From Pragia fontium DSM 5563 = ATCC 49100 (GTDB taxonomy: Bacteria > Pseudomonadota > Gammaproteobacteria > Enterobacterales > Enterobacteriaceae), in the NCBI RefSeq assembly GCF_900112475.1, contig NZ_FOLW01000001.1, positions 124,001-188,000 of the forward strand: 64,000 nt of DNA. The letters are read 5' to 3'. The translations under genes were made by a program, and so were the position numbers. This document shows, piece after piece, positions 22,677 to 33,358 of this stretch (the first letter of the stretch is position 1; each line of letters begins with the position of its first letter). The notes below the pieces were generated by a model that had not been told where the DNA came from, made no database searches, and saw only the letters and a list, made by a program, of their open reading frames with translations.

Positions 22677-22912
22677 GGGACTTTTTCAAATTGGGCCTAA
22701 CGAGTATTCTGGCTGTAAAAACCTGTATAAATATCACCTAAGTGCTCAGCCGGAAAACCATCAGTACTCAGCAACGACTAGCGTCGGGCCTGGAATGGCT
22801 ACGGGCACTCCGGCAGCTTTCGCTGCTACGACCCCCACGCCATTCCCTCCCTCCGATTGAGTGTATGTCAGTAGACTACTTTTTTACTTCTTCGCCCCCA
22901 ACACACCTCAAC
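22677..22912 (-). other. Long structured 3' untranslated region of ilvH
   Basis: About 236 bases without a gene between the ilvH stop and its terminator. It contains a nested hairpin: outer arms GGAATGGC at 22839-22846 and GCCATTCC at 22792-22799 (minus-strand reading), inner arms GCAGC and GCTGC closing a GAAA tetraloop at 22813-22826. It could be a processed 3'-UTR RNA or a dispersed repeat; the sequence alone does not decide. Confidence 0.45.
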
Positions 22913-23404
22913 CTAACGCATAATCCGCTCACCGCGACCAACGCCCACCAAACCAGAACGAGCGACTTCAACAATCTCTCCCGCTTCACGAATGGCAGCT
23001 AAAAACGCATCCAGCTTACCGCTGGTACCGACTAACTGGACGGTATACAGGGATGAGGTCACATCAACAATTTGCCCACGGAAGATATCCGCGCAGCGTT
23101 TAACCTCTTCTCTGCCTTCACCGGAAACCCGCAGCTTCACCAGCATGATTTCCCGTTCCACACAGTCGCTTTCCGTCAATTCAGTGACTCGCAACACATC
23201 AACCAGCTTATGTAGCTGTTTTTCAATCTGTTCGAGAACTTTCGCGTCCCCTTTAGTTTGAATCGTCATACGAGATAACGTTGGATCGTCCGTTGGCGCA
23301 ACGGTCAAACTTTCAATGTTGTAGCCACGTTGGGAGAACAGACCAATAACGCGAGACAGAGCTCCTGACTCATTTTCCAGTAATACCGATAATATACGGC
23401 GCAT
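22913..23404 (-). CDS. ilvH: Acetolactate synthase III small (regulatory) subunit IlvH
   Basis: IlvH is the valine-sensing regulatory subunit of acetohydroxyacid synthase III. The 163-residue product begins [19 protein letters not shown], the N-terminal ACT domain that binds valine, and has a C-terminal domain after residue 85. Length equals E. coli IlvH. The ATG at 23404 was chosen because GAGGAG lies just upstream and the N-terminus matches E. coli; an earlier in-frame start would add ten residues overlapping ilvI. It begins two bases after the ilvI stop, so the two subunits are coupled. Confidence 0.97.
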   Translation of the reverse strand: MRRILSVLLENESGALSRVIGLFSQRGYNIESLTVAPTDDPTLSRMTIQTKGDAKVLEQIEKQLHKLVDVLRVTELTESDCVEREIMLVKLRVSGEGREEVKRCADIFRGQIVDVTSSLYTVQLVGTSGKLDAFLAAIREAGEIVEVARSGLVGVGRGERIMR

Positions 23405-23406
23405 GA

Positions 23407-25125
23407 TCAGCTCCTCTCCGTTCTGCTTAACCACATTTCATCCATCGACCCGCCGCGAATCTGCATAGGATAGACGTGTTCTCTTTCATCGACGGCAACA
23501 TCAACAAACACCAGCTTATTTTTAACCGCTAATGCTTCCGCCAGTTTACTTTCCAATTCTTCCGGCTTGCTAATGGATATACCGATATGACCATAAGCTT
23601 CTGCAAGCTTGATGAAATCAGGTAACGAATCCATATAAGAATGGGAATGACGACCGGCATAGATCAGATCTTGCCACTGCTTAACCATACCCAAGAATTT
23701 ATTATTCAGGTTCAATACGACAACCGGCAAATCATATTGTAGCGCAGTAGATAACTCCTGAATATTCATCTGAATACTGCCATCACCGGTCACGCAAACC
23801 ACCGTCTCTTGCGGCAGTGCCAGTTTGATCCCCAGAGCTGCCGGTAAGCCAAAGCCCATGGTGCCTAAACCACCAGAGTTAACCCAGTGGCGAGGTTTAT
23901 CGAATGGATAGTAAAGCGCAGCAAACATTTGGTGTTGACCAACGTCTGACGCGATATAGGCTTTACCTTCGGTTAAACGATACAGGGTTTCAATAACCGC
24001 CTGAGGCTTGATGCGATCGCCGCCTTTATCGTAGGCCAATGAGTTTTTAGTGCGCCATTCATCAATGCGCGCCCACCAACCATCCAGATTTTCAAATTGC
24101 TGAGATGCATCGCGCTGCTTCAGCAAGTCCAACATCTGATTTAATACCTGCTTGGCATCACCAACAATTGGAACATCCGCGTTAACCGTTTTAGAGATCG
24201 ATGTTGGGTCAATGTCGATATGCAAAACCGTCGCGTTCGGACAGTACTTCTCTAAATTATTGGTGGTACGATCATCAAACCGCACTCCAACAGCAAAAAT
24301 CAGGTCACAATGATGCATGGTCATATTGGCTTCGTAGGTACCATGCATACCTAACATCCCGACAAAATGCTTATCGGTTGAAGGAAAAGCTCCCAGCCCC
24401 ATCAACGAACTGGCTACCGGTAGATTGAGTTTTTCCACCAGCGCTTTCAATTCCACATCACAGGCCGAAGTAATCGCCCCACCGCCAACATAAACCACCG
24501 GGTTCTTGGCTGCCAATAACATCTGTAGCGCACGCTTTATCTGCCCGCGATGACCTTGTATCGTTGGGTTATAAGAACGCATTGAGATTTGTTCTGGGTA
24601 AGAATACGGAATTTTAATCGCCGGATTAAGAATATCCTTCGGTAAATCAACTACCACAGGCCCAGGTCGACCGGTACTCGCAACGTAAAACGCCTTTTTC
24701 AGCACGCTTGGAATATCTTCCGCATGCTTCACCAGAAAACTGTGTTTTACCACTGGGCGAGAAATTCCCACCATATCGCATTCCTGGAAAGCATCGTTAC
24801 CGATTAGCGACGTCGGAACCTGCCCGGAAAGAACCACCAGTGGAATAGAGTCCATGTACGCCGTTGCAATACCAGTTATCGCATTGGTGGCGCCCGGACC
24901 GGATGTCACCAGCACCACGCCCACCTCACCGGTCGCGCGTGCAAAACCATCCGCCATATGCACCGCAGCCTGCTCATGACGCACCAAAATATGATCGATG
25001 CCACCCACCGTATGCAGCGCATCGTAAATATCCAGTACCGCGCCCCCCGGATAACCAAATACATGTTTAACGCCTTGATCGATCAGCGATCGGACAACGA
25101 TCTCAGCTCCTGACAACGACTCCAT
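23407..25125 (-). CDS. ilvI: Acetolactate synthase III large (catalytic) subunit IlvI
   Basis: IlvI is the thiamine-diphosphate enzyme that condenses two pyruvates (or pyruvate and 2-oxobutyrate), the first common step to valine, leucine and isoleucine. The 572 residues show the N-terminal ThDP domain with catalytic Glu51 in [14 protein letters not shown], a central FAD-binding domain, and the C-terminal ThDP motif from VTGDGS to NLNN. The start has a strong GGAGGAG site. In E. coli the operon is controlled by Lrp; binding sites could not be recognised by eye here. leuO, which lies next to ilvI in E. coli, is not in this position. Confidence 0.98.
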   Translation of the reverse strand: MESLSGAEIVVRSLIDQGVKHVFGYPGGAVLDIYDALHTVGGIDHILVRHEQAAVHMADGFARATGEVGVVLVTSGPGATNAITGIATAYMDSIPLVVLSGQVPTSLIGNDAFQECDMVGISRPVVKHSFLVKHAEDIPSVLKKAFYVASTGRPGPVVVDLPKDILNPAIKIPYSYPEQISMRSYNPTIQGHRGQIKRALQMLLAAKNPVVYVGGGAITSACDVELKALVEKLNLPVASSLMGLGAFPSTDKHFVGMLGMHGTYEANMTMHHCDLIFAVGVRFDDRTTNNLEKYCPNATVLHIDIDPTSISKTVNADVPIVGDAKQVLNQMLDLLKQRDASQQFENLDGWWARIDEWRTKNSLAYDKGGDRIKPQAVIETLYRLTEGKAYIASDVGQHQMFAALYYPFDKPRHWVNSGGLGTMGFGLPAALGIKLALPQETVVCVTGDGSIQMNIQELSTALQYDLPVVVLNLNNKFLGMVKQWQDLIYAGRHSHSYMDSLPDFIKLAEAYGHIGISISKPEELESKLAEALAVKNKLVFVDVAVDEREHVYPMQIRGGSMDEMWLSRTERS

Positions 25126-25539
25126 GGGGCTCTCCTCCAGGTTATTTTATGTTGTGTTCACTGGCGATTTATCGCCATCGAATTATTTATAGGGTTTTAC
25201 CCATGATTATATTGAATTATGACCGTTGGTCTGCCAATCAAGAGCAGTCATTCTGATAAATCATTTCCCGGTATAAACCGCGATAACGTCAGATAAAAAA
25301 TAGCCAACGGACAGCTTATTACCATACCGTTGCTTTCCCACGCTGGCAAAGGCAATTTTATGTCCGACGCAAGAAAGTTTATCTGAAAGCTAACAGATTG
25401 TTTATTGAAGCAATTGAATTTTAGATAGGATAAGAGCCGCTTTAACGGCTCTATAGGGAATGGGCATAAACAAAGAACGGGTCAACACCGCACTTACCAT
25501 CGGTGGAACTTCCCCAACCGATGCTAAAGAATGGCGTGA
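25126..25539. other. ilvI upstream region
   Basis: About 410 bases without a gene. A TATAAT hexamer on the minus strand (25206-25211) could be the ilvI -10 element, but no good -35 matches it, as expected for an activator-dependent (Lrp) promoter. A small GGCGA/TCGCC hairpin lies at 25163-25176. The far end holds the terminator of the acyl-CoA synthetase gene. Confidence 0.4.
25433..25452 (-). terminator. Probable terminator after acyl-CoA synthetase gene
   Basis: Stem AGAGCCG, six-base loop, CGGCTCT, about 90 bases after the stop codon at 25540. The following tract TATCCTATCT is only moderately T-rich, so termination may be partial. Confidence 0.5.
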
Positions 25540-27339
25540 TTATTCCCGATACATCTTCTCTATTTCGCTCTGATAGCGGTTTAATATCACTTTGCGACGC
25601 AGTTTAAGCGTTGGGGTAAGCTCCCCCTGCTCCATGCTAAAAGCATCAGGTAGCAACGTAAAACGCTTCACCTGTTCAAAACGTGCCAACTCTTTCTGCA
25701 ATTCATTCAGCCGTTTTTCAAACAGCTCAACAATATGGCTATTGCGCAGCAGCTCCAAACGATCTTTATAAATCAGATTCATTGAATGGGCATACTCTTC
25801 CAGACTGGCAAAACAGGGCACAATCAGCGCTGAAACAAACTTACGCGCATCTGCGACAACAGCGATTTGGTCGATAAAGCGATCCTGCCCTAACGCCCCT
25901 TCAATCGCCTGTGGAGCAATATACTTGCCGCACGAGGTTTTCATTAAATCTTTAATTCGTTCGGTAATAAACAAATTACCACATTCATCCATCATGCCGG
26001 CATCACCGGTCTTTAACCAACCATCGCTAGTGAATGCCTCGGCGGAAGCCTGTGGACGATTGTAATAACCGCGCATCACGATTGGGCCACGAATCTGAAT
26101 TTCATTCTCTTCGCCAATGCGTACATCAACGCCTGGTAACGGTCGACCAATCGAGCCAAAGCGGAAACCAGTTTCTTCCCAGCAGGAAACCGTTGCACAG
26201 GTTTCTGTCATGCCGTAACCATAGGTGATATGTAAACCAACCGCGTGGAAAAACAGAATAATATTATCATCCAGTTTTGCCCCGGCAGCCGGTAAAAAGC
26301 GCACATTACCGCCTAATATACCCCGTAGCTTGGTTAGCACCAGCTTATCGGCCAAACGATGACAGACTGACAGCAGTGGGTTCAAACTTTTACCCTGATG
26401 CTGAGCCCAGAATTTACGTTGGCCACACCAAATCGCTGCGCGGAACAAGCCTCTCCGATGCCACGGCGCCTGAGCAACTTTGTCATGAATCGCCGAGAAC
26501 ACCTTTTCATAGAAACGAGGAACCGCACACATCACCGTTGGTTTGACATCCGACATGGCTTCACGCACTGCCGCCGTATCACGCAGATACACGTTCTGCG
26601 CCCCGGCGTGCATCACATACAAACTCCACGCTCGTTCAAATACGTGAGAAAGAGGTAGGAAACTAAGAGAGACATCCTCAGCACTCACCGTCAGACGTTC
26701 ATCATGCAGGCAAAACTGGGTAGCCAGATTGCGATAATCCAGCATCACGCCTTTTGGCTCGCCAGTCGTGCCGGAGGTATAAATCAGGGTAAACAGATCG
26801 TCAATATTTCGATCGTCAATACGCGACTGCAATTCGGCTAAATGACTGTCATCCGCTAATCGACAAAAATCATCAAGATGAATAGCGATATCGCAATCAC
26901 CTAAATCAATCTGACTATCGAAGGCAATAATACGCTCTAGCTGAGGACAAAGCTCACGGATGGTTAACGCCGCATCCATCTGAGCCTGCGCACCAACAAA
27001 CAGAGTACGCGCTTGTGCATCGTTGATCACAAACGCAGACTGGGCAGGGGTATTAGTTGAGTAAATCGGCACACCGATAGCACGTAAATGCTGGATAGAT
27101 AAATCCGTGATGGCCCAATCCATACTATTAGTAGCAAAAATAGCAACACGATCCTGAACCTGTACACCGGTACTCAACAGAGCCCGGGCAATCAAGGAAA
27201 TGCGTTCGCCAATTTGTTGCCAGCTCAGAGCGTTTTCCTGATGCTGGTGCCATTCCCTGAAAGCAATCCTGTCCGGATTTTGTTGAATACGATCTTGTAC
27301 CCGTGCGACAGGATGAAATTGCTCAAGAGTTTGGTTCAT
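25540..27339 (-). CDS. Long-chain acyl-CoA synthetase, AMP-forming (FadD15 type)
   Basis: An ANL-superfamily ligase that activates fatty acids to acyl-CoA through an acyl-AMP intermediate. The roughly 599-residue product shows the P-loop-like A3 motif LIYTSGTTGEPKG, the A5 motif TYGYGMTETCA, the A7-A8 stretch DGWLKTGDAGMMDECGNLFITER, and a C-terminal domain with the KDLMKTSCGKYIAP hinge. Its closest family is the COG1022 or FadD15 group with a long C-terminal insert, not the E. coli FadD/FadK enzymes. No signal peptide or membrane segment is evident. It stands alone between ilvI and cybC. Two ATGs are possible; I use 27339 (MNQTLEQFHP), with 27354 adding five residues. Confidence 0.88.
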   Translation of the reverse strand: MNQTLEQFHPVARVQDRIQQNPDRIAFREWHQHQENALSWQQIGERISLIARALLSTGVQVQDRVAIFATNSMDWAITDLSIQHLRAIGVPIYSTNTPAQSAFVINDAQARTLFVGAQAQMDAALTIRELCPQLERIIAFDSQIDLGDCDIAIHLDDFCRLADDSHLAELQSRIDDRNIDDLFTLIYTSGTTGEPKGVMLDYRNLATQFCLHDERLTVSAEDVSLSFLPLSHVFERAWSLYVMHAGAQNVYLRDTAAVREAMSDVKPTVMCAVPRFYEKVFSAIHDKVAQAPWHRRGLFRAAIWCGQRKFWAQHQGKSLNPLLSVCHRLADKLVLTKLRGILGGNVRFLPAAGAKLDDNIILFFHAVGLHITYGYGMTETCATVSCWEETGFRFGSIGRPLPGVDVRIGEENEIQIRGPIVMRGYYNRPQASAEAFTSDGWLKTGDAGMMDECGNLFITERIKDLMKTSCGKYIAPQAIEGALGQDRFIDQIAVVADARKFVSALIVPCFASLEEYAHSMNLIYKDRLELLRNSHIVELFEKRLNELQKELARFEQVKRFTLLPDAFSMEQGELTPTLKLRRKVILNRYQSEIEKMYRE

Positions 27340-27648
27340 AAAGTTGTTTCTCATTTCAGCTTACAGCTGTTCGCTGTTTTTATGATGGGCAGTCTACATT
27401 TTCTTTCTCATGGGTCAATGAAAATTCATTGAATATGCAAAAGCAGTAACAAACTTTAACTAAGTTGACAGAGATAGAAGAAAGTCAGTCCGGGGAAATT
27501 TTTCAGAAAAAATGGAAGGGGTGTTTATCTTTCAGACAATATAGCGGCAATCAGGATAAGCATACATATTAACCCCTGAATAACCGCTTTCAGGTATAGA
27601 TACCGCCATACTTTCACAGAAACGGCGGTGTCTCTTCACGCAATACGA
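27340..27648. other. Intergenic region with hairpin after cybC
   Basis: About 309 bases without a gene. Near 27599-27632 minus-strand ACCGCC and GGCGGT arms with a long loop lie about 20 bases after the cybC stop and may be its terminator. A smaller CCTGA/TCAGG hairpin lies at about 27574-27595. A plain promoter for the acyl-CoA synthetase gene was not recognised. Confidence 0.35.
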
Positions 27649-28035
27649 TTACTTATATTTCTGGTGATACTCGTTACGCGTCATTTTGAACTGTTGCGCC
27701 GCTTCTTTGGCCTTATCTAACTGACCCGCATCGGCTAATGCTTTAGCACCGTCAATTTCCCCCATCAATACATCTAATCCATGGCGGTAGTCTTTCATAC
27801 TGGCACTATCTTTATCCTGACCTTTCAGCTTGTCCGGTACGCCCTGTTGAGCTTTAGTGGCGGCGTCTTTCATTGCAGCCAATCCCTGCTTAAACTCATC
27901 AGGAGAGTTGGTGCTTAGAATCGTGCCGTAATTTTTAGCAATCACCATCATCTGATCTTGTACTTCATTAGCCTGACTTAGTGTACTGACGGATACCAAC
28001 GTCATACCAATCAGCATCGCTAACCATTTATTCAT
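27649..28035 (-). CDS. cybC: Soluble cytochrome b562 (periplasmic)
   Basis: Cytochrome b562 is a small periplasmic four-helix-bundle haem protein of unsettled role. The 128-residue precursor has a 22-residue signal peptide (MNKWLAMLIGMTLVSV...SQA). In mature numbering the haem ligands are exactly where E. coli has them, Met7 and His102, and Arg98 that borders the haem is also kept (TRNEYHQKYK at the end). AGGAGC precedes the ATG. It is transcribed away from the leu operon. In many strains of E. coli K-12 this gene is broken; here it is intact. Confidence 0.93.
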   Translation of the reverse strand: MNKWLAMLIGMTLVSVSTLSQANEVQDQMMVIAKNYGTILSTNSPDEFKQGLAAMKDAATKAQQGVPDKLKGQDKDSASMKDYRHGLDVLMGEIDGAKALADAGQLDKAKEAAQQFKMTRNEYHQKYK

Positions 28036-28383
28036 GACATGCTCCTAATTATATTATTAATAAAATTATTTTATTTTCACTGCAATAATATAGTGTAGCT
28101 GTTCTGGAAATAAAGTAAGTCGTACAGAAAAAACTCACCCTATTAATGAGCAAACGATCTTATTCGTCCAATCATCCAAGGGGCAGAAACTAAATATTTT
28201 GATTCAGTACGATAATTTCATTGAAAATACAGACTTTATAGTATGTCACTATATAGCCTTCTAAATAGCGACCTTCACTTAATACATGCATCAAATCAGA
28301 TTTGGATTTTGGAAAAAACGCTATTTACCTGTCAATCAACTGAATTAGCAGGTGGTTTTTTTCATTCAAATCCAAAACAATTA
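28036..28383. other. Intergenic region between cybC and the leu promoter
   Basis: About 350 AT-rich bases between two divergent genes. One 61-codon open frame (28243-28428) has no recognisable domain or ribosome binding site and runs through the leu promoter, so I do not call it. No leuO-like gene is present. Confidence 0.5.
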
Positions 28384-28412
28384 TTGACAAACCAACGTCA
28401 ATCCAGTATCAA
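28384..28412 (+). promoter_or_regulatory. leuLABCD promoter
   Basis: A perfect -35 TTGACA (28384-28389), 17-base spacer, and -10 TATCAA (28407-28412). Transcription would start near 28420, about 36 bases ahead of the leader peptide start codon. Confidence 0.75.
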
Positions 28413-28455
28413 TTTACCCCATTGCTAATTTATGACATTAAGAGCACTGAATCAC

Positions 28456-28533
28456 ATGATTAAAACTGTTCGTCTCCTCAGCCTCCTCCTCCTCGCATCT
28501 CGTTGCGCGGCTGGCTTGTGGAACTCGAACTGA
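28456..28533 (+). CDS. leuL: leu operon leader peptide LeuL
   Basis: A 25-codon open frame reading MIKTVRLLSLLLLASRC and on to a TGA stop. Six leucine codons fall in a run of seven residues (LLSLLLL), followed 23 bases after the stop by a terminator hairpin. This is the layout of an attenuation leader: scarce charged leucyl-tRNA stalls the ribosome and prevents the terminator from forming. All six leucine codons are CTC; in E. coli the corresponding control codons are the rarer CTA. The gene is too short for most gene finders. Confidence 0.88.
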   Translation: MIKTVRLLSLLLLASRCAAGLWNSN

Positions 28534-28555
28534 TCAGATTCAGACAAAACACAAG

Positions 28556-28586
28556 AAACCCGCGCTGCCTGCGCGGGTTTTTTTTT
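28556..28586 (+). terminator. leu operon attenuator (rho-independent)
   Basis: Stem AAACCCGCGC, loop TGCCT, GCGCGGGTTT, then nine consecutive T residues. It stands between leuL and leuA and is the attenuator terminator of the leu operon. Confidence 0.92.
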
Positions 28587-28642
28587 GACCTCGCAGGGCG
28601 TTTCAACCCGATAAACCGGTCTAAAAGTAGAAGGAACACAAT

Positions 28643-30196
28643 ATGAGCCAGCAAGTCATTATTTTTGATACCACCCTGCGGGACGGCGAACAGGCATTAC
28701 AGGCCAGTCTGAGCGTCAAAGAAAAAATGCAGATCGCGTTAGCCCTGGAGCGTATGGGCGTAGACGTGATGGAAGTCGGTTTTCCGGTTTCCTCCCCCGG
28801 TGACTTTGAATCAGTGCAAAGTATCGCTCGCCAAATTAAAAACAGCCGGGTATGTGCTTTAGCCCGCTGCGTAGATAAAGATATTGATGTAGCCGCAGAA
28901 GCATTGCGCGTAGCCGAAGCCTTCCGTATTCACGTGTTCTTAGCTACCTCCACCTTACATATTGAATCCAAGTTGAAGCGCTCTTTTGAAGATGTGATGG
29001 AAATGGCTATCCGTTCAGTGAAAAGAGCCCGTAATCACACCGATGATGTCGAATTCTCCTGTGAAGATGCAGGCCGTACCCCAATCGATAATCTGTGCCG
29101 TATTGTCGAAGCGGCTATTAATGCCGGTGCTACCACCATTAACATTCCTGATACCGTCGGCTATACCGTTCCACGTCAGTTTGGCGGCATTATCGAAAGT
29201 CTGTATCAACGCGTTCCTAACATTGATAAAGCCATTTTGTCGGTTCACTGCCATGATGACTTGGGCATGTCGGTAGCCAACTCCATTACCGCCGTTCAGG
29301 CCGGTGCTCGTCAAATAGAAGGCACCATCAACGGTATCGGCGAACGTGCCGGTAACTGTGCGCTGGAAGAAGTGATTATGGCGATTAAAGTGCGTCAGGA
29401 TATCATGGGCGTGCACACCAATATCAATCATCAGGAAATTTACCGCACCAGCCAGTTGGTCAGCCAACTGTGCAATATGCCAGTACCGGCGAATAAAGCC
29501 GTGGTCGGTTCCAATGCCTATGCCCACTCTTCCGGTATTCATCAGGATGGCGTGCTGAAGAACCGTGAAACTTACGAAATCATGACGCCAGAATCCATCG
29601 GTTTCAGCCAGGTTCAGTTAAACTTAACCTCCCGCTCTGGCCGTGCCGCCGTGAAGCACCGTATGGAAGCCATGGGATATAGCGAAAATGATTACTCGCT
29701 GGACGATTTATATGCCGCCTTCCTGAAGTTGGCCGATAAGAAAGGTCAGGTATTTGATTACGATTTGGAAGCTTTAGTCTTCATTAGTAAGCAGCAGGAA
29801 GAGCAGGATCATTTTTCTTTGGACTATTTCAGCGTACAGTCAGGTACCAATCTGATGGCAACAGCCTCAGTGCGTTTAGCCTGTGGTGATGAAATCAAGT
29901 CAGAAGCCGCTACCGGTAACGGGCCAGTAGATGCCGTTTATCAAGCCGTTAACCGCATTGCTGGCTACCCGATCTCTATTGTGAAGTATCAGTTAACCGC
30001 AAAAGGTCAGGGTAAAGATGCATTAGGTCAGGTGGATATCGTGGCTGAATATGAAGGTCGCCGCTTCCACGGTGTTGGTCTGGCAACGGATATCGTTGAG
30101 TCTTCTGCCTTGGCATTAGTTCACGTATTGAACCACATTTGGCGGGCGCAGCAGGTTGAACAACAAAAACAGCGCTTGGCCCAATCAGTTGAATAA
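28643..30196 (+). CDS. leuA: 2-isopropylmalate synthase LeuA
   Basis: LeuA condenses acetyl-CoA with 2-ketoisovalerate, the committed step to leucine, and is feedback-inhibited by leucine. The 517-residue product has a TIM-barrel catalytic domain with the signature [10 protein letters not shown] at 9-18 and the metal-binding [15 protein letters not shown] (His-x-His near 202-204), then a linker and a C-terminal regulatory domain. Length is close to E. coli (523). GGAA precedes the ATG. First structural gene of leuABCD; 51 bases separate it from leuB. Confidence 0.98.
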   Translation: MSQQVIIFDTTLRDGEQALQASLSVKEKMQIALALERMGVDVMEVGFPVSSPGDFESVQSIARQIKNSRVCALARCVDKDIDVAAEALRVAEAFRIHVFLATSTLHIESKLKRSFEDVMEMAIRSVKRARNHTDDVEFSCEDAGRTPIDNLCRIVEAAINAGATTINIPDTVGYTVPRQFGGIIESLYQRVPNIDKAILSVHCHDDLGMSVANSITAVQAGARQIEGTINGIGERAGNCALEEVIMAIKVRQDIMGVHTNINHQEIYRTSQLVSQLCNMPVPANKAVVGSNAYAHSSGIHQDGVLKNRETYEIMTPESIGFSQVQLNLTSRSGRAAVKHRMEAMGYSENDYSLDDLYAAFLKLADKKGQVFDYDLEALVFISKQQEEQDHFSLDYFSVQSGTNLMATASVRLACGDEIKSEAATGNGPVDAVYQAVNRIAGYPISIVKYQLTAKGQGKDALGQVDIVAEYEGRRFHGVGLATDIVESSALALVHVLNHIWRAQQVEQQKQRLAQSVE

Positions 30197-30226
30197 TTTT
30201 AAAACACATTAGCAATAACAAAATAA

Positions 30227-31339
<1,113 letters not shown>

Positions 31340-31341
31340 CC

Positions 31342-32742
31342 ATGGCCAAGACACTGTACCAAAAATTATACGATGCTCACGTGGTTTACGAAGCACCCAA
31401 TGAAACACCGCTGCTGTATATTGACCGTCACTTAGTCCATGAAGTGACGTCGCCGCAGGCCTTCGATGGCTTGCGTGCGATGAAGCGCCCAGTGCGTCAG
31501 CCGGGTAAAACCTTCGCCACCATGGATCATAACGTCTCTACTCAAACTAAAGACATTAATGCCTGCGGCGAGATGGCACGAATTCAGATGCAGGAGTTAA
31601 TGAAAAACTGCAAAGAGTTCAATGTCTCCCTATACGATTTGAATCACCCTTATCAGGGCATTGTTCACGTAATCGGGCCTGAACAAGGGATGACCCTGCC
31701 GGGCATGACTATTGTTTGTGGTGACTCCCATACCGCCACTCACGGCGCTTTTGGTTCTTTGGCATTCGGTATCGGTACCTCAGAAGTTGAGCATGTACTG
31801 GCAACCCAAACGCTGAAGCAGTCGCGCGCCAAGACCATGAAAATTGAGGTTCAGGGCGATGTCGCTACCGGCATCACCGCGAAAGATATCGTTTTAGCCA
31901 TCATCGGTAAAATCGGCCACGCTGGCGGTACCGGCTATGTGGTGGAATTCTGCGGTAACGCGATAGAAGCCTTATCCATGGAAGGTCGAATGACCTTATG
32001 TAATATGGCGATCGAGATGGGCGCTAAAGCCGGTCTGGTTGCACCTGATGACATCACCTTCAACTACGTTAAAGGTCGTCAGTTTGCTCCTAAAGCAGAT
32101 CAGTGGGATGAAGCGGTCGCTTACTGGCGCACCCTGAAATCAGATAACGGTGCCAAATTTGATGCGGTAATCAGCTTAAATGCTGCTGATATCGCACCAC
32201 AGGTAACCTGGGGTACTAACCCCGGTCAGGTTATGGCGATTGATCAAGTCATTCCTGAACCCGCCTCTTTCACCGATCCGGTAGAACGCGCTTCAGCAGA
32301 AAAAGCGTTAGCCTATATGGATCTGAAAGCCGGTACCAAATTAACCGATGTCGCCATTGATAAAGTATTTATCGGTTCATGCACTAACTCGCGTATTGAA
32401 GATTTACGCGCAGCGGCAGAAGTCGCCAAAGGCCGCAAAGTCGCCCCTGGCGTGGTCGCTATGGTGGTACCTGGCTCTGGCCCGGTTAAAGCGCAAGCTG
32501 AAGAAGAAGGTTTGGATAAGATCTTTATTGAAGCGGGCTTTGAGTGGCGTTTACCCGGTTGTTCTATGTGCTTAGCCATGAATAATGACCGCTTAAACCC
32601 AGGTGAGCGCTGTGCTTCAACCAGTAACCGTAACTTTGAAGGCCGTCAGGGCCGCGGTGGCCGTACTCATTTAGTGAGCCCGGCAATGGCAGCCGCCGCT
32701 GCCGTCAGCGGTCACTTTGCCGATATCCGTAAGCTGAGCTAA
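31342..32742 (+). CDS. leuC: 3-isopropylmalate dehydratase large subunit LeuC
   Basis: LeuC is the aconitase-like large subunit that, with LeuD, isomerises 2- to 3-isopropylmalate. The 466-residue product keeps the three cysteines that bind the [4Fe-4S] cluster: one in [13 protein letters not shown] and two in [15 protein letters not shown]. The [10 protein letters not shown] and [13 protein letters not shown] motifs of the family are also present. Located two bases after leuB and 13 bases before leuD. Confidence 0.98.
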   Translation: MAKTLYQKLYDAHVVYEAPNETPLLYIDRHLVHEVTSPQAFDGLRAMKRPVRQPGKTFATMDHNVSTQTKDINACGEMARIQMQELMKNCKEFNVSLYDLNHPYQGIVHVIGPEQGMTLPGMTIVCGDSHTATHGAFGSLAFGIGTSEVEHVLATQTLKQSRAKTMKIEVQGDVATGITAKDIVLAIIGKIGHAGGTGYVVEFCGNAIEALSMEGRMTLCNMAIEMGAKAGLVAPDDITFNYVKGRQFAPKADQWDEAVAYWRTLKSDNGAKFDAVISLNAADIAPQVTWGTNPGQVMAIDQVIPEPASFTDPVERASAEKALAYMDLKAGTKLTDVAIDKVFIGSCTNSRIEDLRAAAEVAKGRKVAPGVVAMVVPGSGPVKAQAEEEGLDKIFIEAGFEWRLPGCSMCLAMNNDRLNPGERCASTSNRNFEGRQGRGGRTHLVSPAMAAAAAVSGHFADIRKLS

Positions 32743-32755
32743 GGAGACACCCAGC

Positions 32756-33358
32756 ATGACTAAATTTACTCAACATACCGGCATTGTGGTTCCGTTAGAT
32801 GCAGCAAACGTTGATACTGACGCCATTATTCCGAAACAGTTTTTGCAGAAAGTCACCCGCACCGGTTTCGGCCAGCATTTGTTTAACGACTGGCGCTTTT
32901 TGGACGATGCCGGCCAGCAGCCGAATCCTGACTTTGTGTTGAACAAACCGCGTTACAAAGGCGCTTCGATTCTGCTAACCCGTGAAAACTTTGGCTGTGG
33001 TTCATCCCGTGAGCATGCGCCATGGGCCTTAACCGATTATGGTTTTAAAGTAGTTATCGCGCCAAGCTTCGCCGATATCTTCTACGGTAACTCATTTAAC
33101 AACCAGCTGTTGCCGGTGATTCTGAGCGAAACCGAAATTGATGAACTGTTTAATCTGGTGGCAAGTCAGGAAGGCGTCGAGTTTACGGTTGATCTGGAAA
33201 ACCAAGCGGTTATGGCCGGCGGTAAGCGTTATGCATTCAATATTGATGCATTCCGTAAACACTGCATGATTAACGGTCTGGACAGCATTGGCTTAACCCT
33301 GCAACACGGTGATGCTATCGCCGCCTATGAAGCTAAACAACCGGCGTTTTTGCGTTGA
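32756..33358 (+). CDS. leuD: 3-isopropylmalate dehydratase small subunit LeuD
   Basis: LeuD is the swivelling small subunit of isopropylmalate isomerase. The 200-residue product contains [13 protein letters not shown] and the substrate-binding loop [15 protein letters not shown]. Length matches E. coli (201). It is the last gene of leuLABCD; no classical terminator follows, but a strong palindromic repeat lies about 60 bases downstream. Confidence 0.98.
   Translation: MTKFTQHTGIVVPLDAANVDTDAIIPKQFLQKVTRTGFGQHLFNDWRFLDDAGQQPNPDFVLNKPRYKGASILLTRENFGCGSSREHAPWALTDYGFKVVIAPSFADIFYGNSFNNQLLPVILSETEIDELFNLVASQEGVEFTVDLENQAVMAGGKRYAFNIDAFRKHCMINGLDSIGLTLQHGDAIAAYEAKQPAFLR

Noticed and set aside
28243-28428. 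61-codon frame upstream of leuL
   Set aside because: It runs through the leu promoter and has no recognisable features.
29015-29542. 175-codon frame antisense to leuA
   Set aside because: It is the complementary-frame shadow of a strongly conserved gene and lacks a domain.
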